Assembly (NCBI GenBank): GCA_016705005.1
Contig: JADIZB010000034.1
Coordinates: forward strand, 62,001 to 126,000
Length of the DNA: 64,000 bases
Direction: 5' to 3'
Source of the DNA: Bacteroidales bacterium
Lineage (GTDB): Bacteria > Bacteroidota > Bacteroidia > Bacteroidales > Lentimicrobiaceae
The notes under the pieces were generated by a model, which searched no databases, was not told the DNA's origin, and was given only the letters and a program-made list of their open reading frames with translations. Every line of letters begins with the position of its first letter. Position 1 is the first letter of the stretch. The position numbers and the translations under genes are program-made. Shown here in pieces: positions 17,100 through 25,854 of this stretch.

Positions 17100-19427
17100 T
17101 CAGAGCGGCCTTTTGTTAAATATCAGGTAACCGAACTTCAAAAAGAACGACCATGGCTCATTTTCACCGTTAAAATAATTGACGCTAACACTTATTGGTC
17201 CAACAGGACTGAAATATACCAAAGCACCGGCAGCCACAGGCCACACCCTGAGTTCGGATGCATTTCGGGCCAACCTTGTTACAGGAGTCTGTTCTATGCC
17301 CCTGGTCGGCATAAAGAAATAGGCCTCTATCCGCAGATCGATGCTTTTCCTTAGTGAATAAACATTTCTTGATCCCAGGGCAAGGTACTTATTGGCCCTG
17401 AACTGAGACATAAACCGGATACGGCTTTCAGGAACCGGCTGAAAGGCACTCGATGATAAAATAGATGACGAATAATTGCTGAAATATTTCTGTGTAGAGT
17501 AAAAAGCTTCCCCATAAAACCCAAAGCGCAGCCGTCCATATTTTTTAAAGTAATTCTCATAGGCAAGGTGGCTTTGTATCCAGGAATGATTGTTTGATGC
17601 ATCTGTAGCCAGGGGCGATGTACTACCGGGAAAATAGTGTTCACGGCCAAAAACAAGGCAGGTTTTCAGAAACAACCGGGCTCCGCTGCTGGCATACTCT
17701 TTACGGTTCAGGTTGTTGAATTCCATAACAATGCCAGGCGAATAAAACCGGAAGGTCGTTTTATCAAGTGTATCCGAATTTGAGAAAAGGTTGGTCTGGT
17801 AGTAATCATCACGATTGGCTCCGGCCTGAAAATCAATGGTGAGCATTCCGTCGTTGGTTACCGGAAAACCTGCCGATAAGGTCATGAAGTTATCGCGTTC
17901 GACCAGGAAATAGGGATCCTCGTCCTCGAAGAAATAGGTATTTGTCTTGAAATAATTGAATTTATTGAACACATACTGTGCTTTCAGCGAAAACGGATGC
18001 CGGTATGGAAAATCAATCCGGCCTTCAACCATACCGGAATTGTAGAATCTGCCGAAGTAGGCATTTGCCTGAACTCTGGTAGCTAATTTGTTCCAGCTGT
18101 TATATTGCAATTGAAGAAATAATTCATTCACGGCACTGGATGTAACTGCCCCGCCAACGGAAGCCAGAACCTGAATCTGGCTTTTTACATCAAGCATCAG
18201 GTCGTAAAATCCGGTAGCATCATTAAAATACAGGCGTGGATAAATCTGTTCTATCTTACCCTCTGAAAGCAATTTAAAGTACTCAGGTTCTATCATTCCA
18301 AGGCTGAGGTTTCCAATCTCTCCGCCCTTACCTGCTTTTGCAGCACTGAAAGCGTTTTTTCGTAATATCCTGTTCACATATTCAAACTGGCCGCTTTTAA
18401 GGCCGGTAACATGGAAATTACCAATAAGCAGAGGAGGCTTCCGGTTGTTGAAGTTCGCGCGTTTAGCCGCCAGTTCACTTTCTTTCACGGTATCTACCAC
18501 AAAAGATCGTATTTCAGCAATCTTCCTCCTGGTAGCCATATAACCACTATCGATAAACTCCGGTGTATTGCTGAAATCTATTACATTGGCCTTCTTAAGA
18601 TTGGGTTTGATGAGCACTCCGTTCTCACAGATAACGGAATACTGGCTTTTCAACATCAACATATTCTGAATTTGTGAAATGATGTTGTCGGCCTCAGGTT
18701 CAGCATAATTGGCTGAAGCCTGACTTCCAATGATGATGTCGGGAAAGAAATCCTGCAGCATAATGTCCGATGGGAAATTATTATACATGCCTCCGTCGAA
18801 CAACAGTTTTCCATCGATTCTGATGGGTTTGAAATAAAACGGGAAAGTCATGGAAGCCCTGATGGAGCTTCCAAGATCGCCATCCCGGAGAACAACCGGC
18901 TCTGTGCGGGCAATGTCAGAAGCCATGCATCTGAATGGCACCATCAGGCTATCGAAATTGTAACCTGCGGCAGCACTGGCGCCAGCGAATATTTTCATAA
19001 AGGCAAAATCCATCAATACCGGGGAAATAATGTTTGACGGAAGACTTGCCGAAACAACCGAATCGACCCGAAACCTGAAATCTGCCCACGATGCATCCGG
19101 TTCCGGCTTTTTGAAAAAATAGGTATACTTTTCATCTACTTTCCCTGACAACCAATAATCAAACTCAGGTGATGTAACCATGGATTCTATTTCGTCGGGC
19201 GAATACCCTGAAGCATATAATCCTCCGATAATTGCGCCCATCGATGTTCCTGTGATATAGTCGATCGGGATCCCTTCCTCTTCAAGAGCCCTGATCACTC
19301 CGATATGGGTTACCCCTTTGGATCCGCCCCCGCTCAATACCAATCCAACTTTCTGACCTTTTACAGGGAAGATTAGAAAGATTGTTGCAATAACAATCAG
19401 AATAAGTTGTAATCGCCTTATTTTCAT
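17100..19427 (-). CDS. Patatin-like phospholipase with C-terminal outer-membrane barrel
   Basis: 775 residues from ATG 19427, which begins a signal peptide (about residues 1-24, ending KGQ). A longer start at 19499 adds a poor leader. The patatin domain shows GGGSKG (33-38, oxyanion hole), GTSMG (60-64, nucleophile Ser62) and DGG (211-213, Asp211), the complete Ser-Asp dyad. After about residue 330 comes a POTRA-like linker (LIGNFHVTGLKSGQFEYVNR), then a beta-barrel ending in FFLKFGYLIFNKRPL. The layout, patatin then POTRA then 16-strand-type barrel, matches the PlpD-like (type Vd) family. Activity is presumed lipolytic, exposed at the cell surface or in the periplasm. It is a single gene. 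Confidence 0.9.
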   Translation of the reverse strand: MKIRRLQLILIVIATIFLIFPVKGQKVGLVLSGGGSKGVTHIGVIRALEEEGIPIDYITGTSMGAIIGGLYASGYSPDEIESMVTSPEFDYWLSGKVDEKYTYFFKKPEPDASWADFRFRVDSVVSASLPSNIISPVLMDFAFMKIFAGASAAAGYNFDSLMVPFRCMASDIARTEPVVLRDGDLGSSIRASMTFPFYFKPIRIDGKLLFDGGMYNNFPSDIMLQDFFPDIIIGSQASANYAEPEADNIISQIQNMLMLKSQYSVICENGVLIKPNLKKANVIDFSNTPEFIDSGYMATRRKIAEIRSFVVDTVKESELAAKRANFNNRKPPLLIGNFHVTGLKSGQFEYVNRILRKNAFSAAKAGKGGEIGNLSLGMIEPEYFKLLSEGKIEQIYPRLYFNDATGFYDLMLDVKSQIQVLASVGGAVTSSAVNELFLQLQYNSWNKLATRVQANAYFGRFYNSGMVEGRIDFPYRHPFSLKAQYVFNKFNYFKTNTYFFEDEDPYFLVERDNFMTLSAGFPVTNDGMLTIDFQAGANRDDYYQTNLFSNSDTLDKTTFRFYSPGIVMEFNNLNRKEYASSGARLFLKTCLVFGREHYFPGSTSPLATDASNNHSWIQSHLAYENYFKKYGRLRFGFYGEAFYSTQKYFSNYSSSILSSSAFQPVPESRIRFMSQFRANKYLALGSRNVYSLRKSIDLRIEAYFFMPTRGIEQTPVTRLARNASELRVWPVAAGALVYFSPVGPISVSVNYFNGENEPWSFFLKFGYLIFNKRPL

Positions 19428-19535
19428 TTTACTATAGCAAAAGAAATATGATATTTCCTGATATGTAAAGATAAACAAAGCAGCGATGCGATTTTTCAAT
19501 CACACCGCTGTTTTAAGTTAAATTTGTAAAATATC

Positions 19536-20720
19536 TTATACGAGCGAAAGTGCCTGTTCAAGATCACCAATCAGATCGTCAACATCTTCAATTCCAACTG
19601 AATACCGAACCAACCCGTCTGTTATCCCTGCCTTCAGTTTGGCTTCAGCCGGCACTTTTGAGTGGGTCATCGAAGCCGGATGCTGAATCAATGTTTCAAC
19701 ACCTCCGAGCGAAACCGCCAGAATTGCCACTTTTACATTGTCCATCAGAATTTTTCCTGCTTTCAGACCACCCTTCAGTTCAAAACTAATCATGGAACCA
19801 AAACCATCCATCTGTTTCTTAGCCAGTGCATGCTGTGGATGAGACGGCAAACCCGGGTACATCACCCATTCCACTTTCGGATGATTCTCAAGATAAGCAG
19901 CAATTTTCATCGCATTCGCCTGAGAACGTTCAATGCGTAAGCCCAGGGTCCGGATGCCACGGATTACCATGTAAGCCTGATGCGGATCCATATTGCAGCC
20001 CATGGTAACCATCATGGATTTTAACTTACTTCCAAGTGCTTTATCTTTCGTTACAATCATACCGGCAACAATATCGGCATGACCGTTCAGGAATTTAGTC
20101 ATTGAATGAAAAACAACATCAGCCCCCATTTCCAGTGGTCGCTGCAGGTATGGACTACAGAAAGTATTATCAACAACCAACAGCATCCCGTTTTCATGAG
20201 CCAGTTTTGCACATGCCTCCAGATCAGTGATGTCCATGGTTGGATTAGCAGGTGTCTCAACATACAATATCTTAGTATTGGGTCTGATTGCCGCTTTTAC
20301 CTCTTCAATGTCGGCTGTGTTGACATAGGTTGACTCAACACCGAATCTCGACCAGTGCTGCTCCATTACAACCCTCGACGGTCCGTAAACAGCGGCAGAG
20401 CTCACCATGTGGTCGCCCTTCGACAACAGGGCCATATAAATCGTATTCACTGCTGCCATGCCCGACGATGTGGCAATGCCATGAAAACCAGATTCCAGAT
20501 CAGCAACCAGTGTTTCCAGCGCATTGATCGTTGGGTTTCCGATACGCGTATAGATGTAGCCGTCATCTTCGCCTGAAAAACATCTGGCTCCATGATCGGC
20601 ACTTTCGAAAAAGAAGGTAGATGTTTGATAAATAGGCACTGTGGCGCTTCCAAGCGGATTTTCGAATTCACCTCCATGAATCATGCGCGAATTGATGCCC
20701 AGTTTTTTACTGTGTTTCAT
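19536..20720 (-). CDS. Cys/Met-metabolism PLP enzyme (trans-sulfuration family)
   Basis: 394 residues, full length for the family. PLP-site motifs are YTRIGNPT (57-64, phosphate contacts), VYGPS (111-115), VVDNTF (182-187, Asp184 to the pyridine nitrogen) and HSMTKFLNGH (205-214, Lys209 as the Schiff-base lysine). The C-terminal SLGGVETLIQHPASMTHS is typical of cystathionine gamma-synthase, gamma-lyase and methionine gamma-lyase. The position after YG, a cysteine in known methionine gamma-lyases, is proline here, so that assignment is uncertain. It is 55 bases downstream of the VOC gene at 20776 and probably in the DUF134 operon. Confidence 0.88.
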   Translation of the reverse strand: MKHSKKLGINSRMIHGGEFENPLGSATVPIYQTSTFFFESADHGARCFSGEDDGYIYTRIGNPTINALETLVADLESGFHGIATSSGMAAVNTIYMALLSKGDHMVSSAAVYGPSRVVMEQHWSRFGVESTYVNTADIEEVKAAIRPNTKILYVETPANPTMDITDLEACAKLAHENGMLLVVDNTFCSPYLQRPLEMGADVVFHSMTKFLNGHADIVAGMIVTKDKALGSKLKSMMVTMGCNMDPHQAYMVIRGIRTLGLRIERSQANAMKIAAYLENHPKVEWVMYPGLPSHPQHALAKKQMDGFGSMISFELKGGLKAGKILMDNVKVAILAVSLGGVETLIQHPASMTHSKVPAEAKLKAGITDGLVRYSVGIEDVDDLIGDLEQALSLV

Positions 20721-20775
20721 TACTTTTGAATTAAATATTTGTTTTAGAACTCTTTGATTTCTGATTCATTCATTA

Positions 20776-21171
20776 TTATGGTTGTATCATCTGTTTGATT
20801 TCGAAACGATTACCCGTTTTATCAGTAATAAAAGCAAGTTTTGCAGCTAACCTGTCAATCCTGACCACATGATAGCCGGCTGCTCCTGCTCTCTGACAAA
20901 CCCCGTCAATATCCATCTCATTCAGGCAAATATGGTTGATACCCTGCATCTGCATATCCTCAACATGATAAAGTTCGATCCTGAAATCGCACCTTTCAAA
21001 TACTTCTACACGAATCGGTTTTCTGATCCTGAAAATAGTCTCTGCCGTTTCCGGATCAATTTCGAACCGGTATTTTTCAGTGAAGCCAAGAATATTTTTG
21101 TAAAAATCCTGAATGTCAGATTGAAAGGCAAGAGGAAGGGCAATATGGTTAAGTATCTCCATAGAATTCAT
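20776..21171 (-). CDS. VOC-superfamily protein
   Basis: 131 residues. The N-terminal part (LNHIALPLAFQSDIQDFYKN, then ILGFTEKY) and the C-terminal part (GINHICLNEMDIDGVCQRA, ending in KTGNRFEIKQ) show the paired motifs of the vicinal oxygen chelate fold, with His in the first strand and Glu near the end as likely metal ligands. Substrate is unknown. It sits 11 bases after the DUF134 regulator and 55 bases before the trans-sulfuration enzyme, all on the minus strand, so the three probably form one unit. A sulfur- or aldehyde-related substrate would be a guess. Confidence 0.8.
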   Translation of the reverse strand: MNSMEILNHIALPLAFQSDIQDFYKNILGFTEKYRFEIDPETAETIFRIRKPIRVEVFERCDFRIELYHVEDMQMQGINHICLNEMDIDGVCQRAGAAGYHVVRIDRLAAKLAFITDKTGNRFEIKQMIQP

Positions 21172-21182
21172 TTTATACCGGT

Positions 21183-21776
21183 TCAGGATTGATCCGGCCG
21201 GATGGGATGATGTTCCCTGATCATTCCGGATCCGCAGGAGGTGCAGACCAAACTATGACATGGTATTCCCGGCTGATGCGAAACCCTGAGGCTGCATCTG
21301 GGACACACACAGTAACCGGTTTGATGAACAGCCGGACGAGGCAACAAATCGCTGTTTACCACTGGCATCCGCTTGCTGACATCAACAATATTTCCACTCC
21401 GGCACACCGGACAACCACCTACTTTTACCTGGTTATCAGGCATACTAAATGCAGTACTGCAGGCTTTGCACCTGAACCATTGCTCATCAAAAGACACATT
21501 TCCACCTTCAATTACGACCGACAACCCCTCGACCAGCGCCCTGGCCAGTTTCTGCCTGGCCTGGTCATAAATACGCGAGAACGTCGGACGCGATACCTCC
21601 ATACGGTCAGCGGCATCCTGCTGCGAAATACCTTCGTAATCCGACAACCGGAGGGATTCAAACTCTTCAAAAAGAATGGTTATACTTCCGTTATGTCCGG
21701 ATGCAATCCCGAATGGCGCAAAACCTGAAGCAACAGGTGGCCTGTGGATTCGTCTGCTTCGCTTTGGTCGTGGCAT
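21183..21776 (-). CDS. DUF134-family putative DNA-binding regulator with C-terminal zinc ribbons
   Basis: 197 residues. Residues 1-92 are DUF134: a basic start (MPRPKRSRRI), the ITILFEEFESLRLSDYEGIS segment and a helix-turn-helix at about 51-82 (SQQDAADRMEVSRPTFSRIY), like sigma70 region 4. The rest carries two cysteine clusters: C103/C106 with C122/C125, and C156, C158, C161 with C173, C178, C181. These are probably two zinc ribbons. Classical DUF134 proteins are shorter (near 100 residues), so this is an extended form. It is first in a unit with the VOC and trans-sulfuration genes. A promoter with a palindrome between its two elements lies immediately upstream, suggesting autoregulation. 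Confidence 0.85.
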   Translation of the reverse strand: MPRPKRSRRIHRPPVASGFAPFGIASGHNGSITILFEEFESLRLSDYEGISQQDAADRMEVSRPTFSRIYDQARQKLARALVEGLSVVIEGGNVSFDEQWFRCKACSTAFSMPDNQVKVGGCPVCRSGNIVDVSKRMPVVNSDLLPRPAVHQTGYCVCPRCSLRVSHQPGIPCHSLVCTSCGSGMIREHHPIRPDQS

Positions 21777-21798
21777 ATACTTCCGGATAATTTAGGTG

Positions 21799-21828
21799 CA
21801 AAGTTATGAACATTTGTTCAAATTCAAA
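21799..21828 (-). promoter_or_regulatory. Promoter of the DUF134 operon (-33 TTTG, -7 TAACTTTG)
   Basis: Read on the minus strand: TTTG at 21828-21825, 18 bases, then TAACTTTG at 21806-21799. This fits the Bacteroidota housekeeping promoter layout. The start codon lies about 22 bases downstream at 21776. Confidence 0.8.
21807..21820. promoter_or_regulatory. Perfect 14-bp palindrome in the promoter spacer, candidate operator
   Basis: TGAACATTTGTTCA is two perfect 6-bp arms (TGAACA / TGTTCA) around TT. It lies entirely between the -33 and -7 elements and abuts the -7 box of the DUF134 gene. A regulator bound here would block polymerase. Binding by the DUF134 product itself is inference. Confidence 0.6.
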
Positions 21829-21835
21829 ATTACCT

Positions 21836-22438
21836 CTATTTATTCTTTTTCAGACCAAACGAAAAGCTGTCGAAAATAGTCCGGGCCCGGTTCTTCTTGA
21901 AAATGCCTTCGTTTATCGCCTTTACTTCTTCGATGGTGTAAAATGCATTGGGATTGAAACGATTGATGATCGAAACCACATGTTCAACATCTTTACGCTG
22001 GATGATGGTAAAAACAATGTTCACCTTTCCCTTCGCACCTTCGGCTTCAACTGAAGTAACTCCGTAATTGTTGTCTCTCAGGTAGGTAATCAGTTCACTG
22101 GTATCCTTCCGGGGAATAATTCTGATCAGTACATTGCCGATGGAAAGTTTTTCTTCAACCACCATTCCGATGTAATTACCCATAGCAAACCCTCCGCCAT
22201 AGGCAACATAACACAGGATATTGTCTAGGTGCTTCATGATCTGGCTAACAGCAATCAGCCAGATGATGACTTCGAAAAAGCCAAGAAACGGAGCCAGTTT
22301 TTTCTGGCCTTTTGACAGGAAAATAAGCCTGAGTGTGCCGATGGTCTGGTCACTGATGCGGGCAAGGAAAATAAGCAACGGTAACACAACCCAGGTAAAT
22401 ACCGGGCTATCCTGTACAAAAAAGGAAGATACATCCAT
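21836..22438 (-). CDS. UPF0316/DUF2179-type membrane protein
   Basis: 200 residues. The N-terminal half has three membrane segments (PVFTWVVLPLLIFLARISDQ, then KLAPFLGFFEVIIWLIAVSQ, then a GGGFAMGNYIGM segment), as in the DUF5698/UPF0316 family. The C-terminal ~90 residues (VEEKLSIGNVLIRIIPRKD, then KGKVNIVFTIIQRKDVEHVV) match the DUF2179 small-ligand-binding-like domain, which lies in the cytoplasm. The family is common in Bacteroidota and Firmicutes; function is unknown. It has a candidate -7 box at 22463 and its own unit. Confidence 0.85.
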   Translation of the reverse strand: MDVSSFFVQDSPVFTWVVLPLLIFLARISDQTIGTLRLIFLSKGQKKLAPFLGFFEVIIWLIAVSQIMKHLDNILCYVAYGGGFAMGNYIGMVVEEKLSIGNVLIRIIPRKDTSELITYLRDNNYGVTSVEAEGAKGKVNIVFTIIQRKDVEHVVSIINRFNPNAFYTIEEVKAINEGIFKKNRARTIFDSFSFGLKKNK

Positions 22439-22462
22439 ATGATCAGGTTAAAATTACAACTG

Positions 22463-22470
22463 CAAAAGTA
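22463..22470 (-). promoter_or_regulatory. Candidate -7 element of the UPF0316 gene
   Basis: The minus-strand reading is TACTTTTG, fitting TAnnTTTG, 25 bases before the start codon. No -33 TTTG is seen. Confidence 0.45.
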
Positions 22471-22601
22471 CCAATAAACAGCATAGAGCCTGACTGTTTT
22501 AAAAAGCACATCAGTGACCTGACCCGGATTTCGGGAAACAGGAATCAAATGAACGATTGCACCTGAATAATCACCGGCGTAATCCTGATTCAGTTATTTT
22601 G

Positions 22602-22609
22602 TATATTTG
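22602..22609 (+). promoter_or_regulatory. Candidate -7 element for the small membrane protein gene
   Basis: TATATTTG fits TAnnTTTG. A transcription start some 5-8 bases further would begin at or after the GTG at 22615, which supports the ATG at 22651 as the real start. Confidence 0.45.
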
Positions 22610-22650
22610 AATAAGTGTCTGATTTTAATATTCAATCAAACAACCATCCT

Positions 22651-22929
22651 ATGGAAACACCTGAAAATAATCCAACCCCGGTCATTACTGTTGCCGACTG
22701 GATGATTACCCTTCTCATCAGGGCCATTCCCCTCGTAAACATCATCATGCTGTTTGTCTGGGCCTTCGGAAGCGGGAACAATCCCAACAAGGCAAACTGG
22801 GCAAAGGCAGTGCTGATATGGCTGGCCATTGGCTCTGTTCTCGCTGTAATCATCCTGGTTATTTTCGGCGCGGCCTTAATGGGGTTGCTTGAATCAGGCC
22901 CTGATTTTATCGACAGTCCCAGATATTAG
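22651..22929 (+). CDS. Small membrane protein, unknown function
   Basis: 92 residues from ATG 22651 (METPENNPTP). A GTG at 22615 would put the start on top of the likely transcription start. Two hydrophobic segments are seen: MITLLIRAIPLVNIIMLFVW and, after a polar SGNNPNKANWAK loop, AVLIWLAIGSVLAVIILVIF. This is the size and layout of small Bacteroidota inner-membrane proteins of unknown function. It precedes the M1 aminopeptidase by 49 bases and may be co-transcribed with it. Confidence 0.7.
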   Translation: METPENNPTPVITVADWMITLLIRAIPLVNIIMLFVWAFGSGNNPNKANWAKAVLIWLAIGSVLAVIILVIFGAALMGLLESGPDFIDSPRY

Positions 22930-22978
22930 CATTTCAAATGAATTTTAAGAATCTCACTCTCCGGAAAACAATTCCGGC

Positions 22979-25399
22979 ATGATTTTATATGCAATGTCCA
23001 GACTCAAGATTATAATCCTGAAAATCAGCATCTCACAAAAACAGCTATCGCTTCTGCTCCTGCTGGTGATGAATGTTTCCGGCCTGATTGCCCAGCAGAA
23101 AATCATTTCAAGTTACGTGGATCCCGGCTCGGAATATGAGAACAGGGTCATTGACATTCTTCACCTGGAGGCGTCGGTTCAGCCGGATACCATCACCGGA
23201 GGTGTTACAGGAGTGGCTGTTTATATCTTTAATCCGCTGAGGCCGTTTATTGACTCCATAACCATGGTTGCGCCCGGCATTCATCCGGAATATGTAAGAA
23301 TCAACAACCGTGATGTGAGGTTTTTAACTTCAGGTCCGGACCTTGTGATATCCGGGTTCCCGTCCTCACTGCCTGCCAGCAATAACATGCTGGAGATAAA
23401 ATACAAATCCACCGGCCCCTATGAGCCATATTTCGTGGGCTGGGACGATCCTACACGGAGAATGCGCAGGCAGATCTGGGCACACCGGCCAACCGGCTGG
23501 ATTCCATACATCAACGACCGTCTGACAGTAGATCTGACCATCACCTTCAGCAGCAAATACCTTGTTTATTCCAACGGTGAAAGAATTTCTGTTACTCAAA
23601 ACCAGGATGGCACCAGCTCATGGCATTACCGGATGGCCCGCCCCCATCCCTTTTTCTCAACAGCGCTGGTCATCGGGAAATACGCCTGGAAGGAAATGAG
23701 GACAGCCTCAGGAATACCGCTTGAATACTGGTATTATCCCGACATGGAGGATCACTTTGAGCCTACCTACCGTTATTCAACCGAAATGTTTGACTTTCTG
23801 GAAAAAGAACTCGATGTGGCTTATCCCTGGGAACTTTACCGGCAGGCACCTGTGGCCGATTATTTATATGGGGCCATGGAAACCACCACTGCAACGATAT
23901 TCGGTGATTATATGGCCATTGACGAGCGCGGATGGTGGGGAAGAAACTATGTGAATGTCAATGTACATGAACTCACCCATCAGTGGTTCGGCAACTATAT
24001 TGCCCATCAGCCGGGTTCCGATGTATGGTTGACCGAAAGCCTTGCTACCTATTATGCCAAACTTTTCGAAAAATCAATCTTCGGCAATGATTATTATGAA
24101 AAAGAGCGGCTTTCGGAACAGAAAAAGACATTCACTCAAGCTGAACAGGATGATTTTCCGCTCGCCCATTCCCGTGCCGGCTCTTTCAGATGGTACCAGA
24201 AAGGTTCACTGGTACTGGATATGCTGAGGGATGAAATGGGCGATTCACTGTTCCGGAAAGCCATGACCCACTACCTGAAAAAATTCGCCTTTGCAGAAGC
24301 CTCTTCACACGATTTTATCAAGGCTTTCTATGAGGTGACAGGATTGCCGCTTGACTGGTTCTTCGATCAATGGTTATTCCATGGCGGAGAGCCTCACTTT
24401 GAAGTAAGCTTTACCGCCCTTCCGGATGTGACTGAGCTGAAGGTCAGACAGATTCAACCTGCCACACCCACGACCGGCCCGTTCAGGGTTACCACAACGG
24501 TTGTGGCCGGATACGCTGATGGAAGTACTTCAAGCCATCGAATTACCCTTGCCGGGATGGATACAACATTTCGTCTCCCCAATCATAAAAGGCTTCCGGT
24601 CAGCTATATTATCTTCGATTCAGGAAACCGCCTGCTGAAAAAGATCACATTCAACAGGACATTCAGCCAGCTGGCTGCTGCAGCGACGGGGGCATCCCTG
24701 GCCATCGACCGCTACGAAGCACTCACGGCTATGCGATCCTTCACTCCTGCTGTTAAAAGGCAGGCTTTGCTGGCGGCTGCACGTCAGTCGGAAAACGAAC
24801 TCATCTACGCCGAAGTATTGTCTCAACTGGGGTCTGACAAGGATACGCAAAGCATTTCATTTTTCACAGGAGCGTTCAGGCATCCCGACGCACTGATCCG
24901 CCGCGCTGCCATTGAGAATTTTACACCATTAAACCCCGGCGACACAGCACGCATCGTCCATCTGCTCAATGACCCGGACTACATCAACACTGAACTTGCA
25001 TTGAGAAAGCTATGCACCTTTATGCCTGAAAAGGCCGGATTCTGGCTTGCCACAACTGCCGGAGAAACCGGCTGGCGGGGAAGGAACATCAGGATGGCAT
25101 GGCTCGAAATGGCGGTAAGGTCTGGGGAAAGTAACAGAATAGATGAACTTAAGGACTTTGCCGGCCCTTCGTTCGATTTTGAAACCCGGATCAATGCCAT
25201 AAAGGCTTTGCAAAGCCTCGGTTTTCTGGATCAATCCCATGCCGTCAATCTTGTAGAAGCATACCATTACTGGAATCCAAAACTTTCCCGGCCGGCCTGG
25301 GATGCCATCAGCATCTATTCAATCAGCGCAGAAAAAAGGAAACTGATCGAAAGTGCATTTGATCAGAAAGGACTCACCCTGCCTGAATTTAAAAAATAA
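22979..25399 (+). CDS. M1-family zinc aminopeptidase, exported
   Basis: 806 residues. An N-terminal hydrophobic region (about 10-38, ending LIAQ) is a signal peptide. The catalytic set is complete: substrate-binding GAME (298-301), and HELTH with downstream E (His330, Glu331, His334, Glu353 in WLTESLATY), the HExxH-x18-E zinc site of family M1. The first ~240 residues are the beta-sandwich domain. The C-terminal ~250 residues include HEAT-like helical repeats (RHPDALIRRAAIENFTPLNP). It probably trims peptides in the periplasm or at the surface. Its stop is 11 bases before the 18-bp terminator hairpin. Confidence 0.92.
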   Translation: MILYAMSRLKIIILKISISQKQLSLLLLLVMNVSGLIAQQKIISSYVDPGSEYENRVIDILHLEASVQPDTITGGVTGVAVYIFNPLRPFIDSITMVAPGIHPEYVRINNRDVRFLTSGPDLVISGFPSSLPASNNMLEIKYKSTGPYEPYFVGWDDPTRRMRRQIWAHRPTGWIPYINDRLTVDLTITFSSKYLVYSNGERISVTQNQDGTSSWHYRMARPHPFFSTALVIGKYAWKEMRTASGIPLEYWYYPDMEDHFEPTYRYSTEMFDFLEKELDVAYPWELYRQAPVADYLYGAMETTTATIFGDYMAIDERGWWGRNYVNVNVHELTHQWFGNYIAHQPGSDVWLTESLATYYAKLFEKSIFGNDYYEKERLSEQKKTFTQAEQDDFPLAHSRAGSFRWYQKGSLVLDMLRDEMGDSLFRKAMTHYLKKFAFAEASSHDFIKAFYEVTGLPLDWFFDQWLFHGGEPHFEVSFTALPDVTELKVRQIQPATPTTGPFRVTTTVVAGYADGSTSSHRITLAGMDTTFRLPNHKRLPVSYIIFDSGNRLLKKITFNRTFSQLAAAATGASLAIDRYEALTAMRSFTPAVKRQALLAAARQSENELIYAEVLSQLGSDKDTQSISFFTGAFRHPDALIRRAAIENFTPLNPGDTARIVHLLNDPDYINTELALRKLCTFMPEKAGFWLATTAGETGWRGRNIRMAWLEMAVRSGESNRIDELKDFAGPSFDFETRINAIKALQSLGFLDQSHAVNLVEAYHYWNPKLSRPAWDAISIYSISAEKRKLIESAFDQKGLTLPEFKK

Positions 25400-25410
25400 G
25401 TATCCCCGGA

Positions 25411-25452
25411 ATAAAGAATGGGCTGCAGAAATAACTGCAGCCCATTCTTTAT
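25411..25452. terminator. Bidirectional terminator between M1 peptidase and DUF3467 genes
   Basis: An 18-bp perfect stem (25411-25428 with 25435-25452, core AAAGAATGGGCTGCAG) with a 6-base loop sits between two convergent genes (stops at 25399 and 25470). It has A/T-rich ends in both readings but only a short U-run. Confidence 0.85.
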
Positions 25453-25469
25453 AGGTTCTGAATTCCGGA

Positions 25470-25775
25470 TTATGCCTGAGCTGTCGGCCCTCCCAGAGAG
25501 AAAGGCATGGTAGCTTCGGTTTCCTTGATATGTCCGTGAACAGATTCAAATTTTGCAATATTTTCGCGGAGAGCACCCATCAGTCTTTTTGCATGCTGAG
25601 GTGTAAGGATAATTCTTGATTTAACCTTTGCCTTTGGTACTCCGGGCATCATCTTGACAAAGTCGATGATAAATTCGGCATTCGAATGGGTGATGATTGC
25701 GAGGTTTGAATAGATGCCTTCGGCCATTTCATCGCTCAGTTCAATATTTATCTGGTTCTGCTTATTCTCGCTCAT
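25470..25775 (-). CDS. DUF3467 domain protein
   Basis: 101 residues from ATG 25775 (MSENKQNQINIEL); a longer frame to 25817 runs into the rpoC terminator. The family pattern is INIELSDEMAEGIYSNLAII, then FIIDFVKMMPGVPKAKVKSR, then LTPQHAKRLMGALRENI. DUF3467 proteins are small and of unknown role; in Bacteroidota the gene commonly follows rpoC, as here. It lies beyond the rpoC terminator, so its expression probably depends on read-through or its own promoter. Confidence 0.88.
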   Translation of the reverse strand: MSENKQNQINIELSDEMAEGIYSNLAIITHSNAEFIIDFVKMMPGVPKAKVKSRIILTPQHAKRLMGALRENIAKFESVHGHIKETEATMPFSLGGPTAQA

Positions 25776-25800
25776 GATAATTGTTTTAACAAGGTTTTTA

Positions 25801-25842
25801 TAAAAAAAGAGCGACAAGTGAATTTCTGACCTGCCGCTCTTT
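25801..25842 (-). terminator. Intrinsic terminator after rpoC
   Basis: Minus-strand stem AAAGAGCG / CGCTCTTT (arms 25835-25842 and 25806-25813) with a long loop is followed by a run of U (complement of 25802-25808), 13 bases after the rpoC stop. Confidence 0.85.
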
Positions 25843-25854
25843 CTGTTTCAGTGT

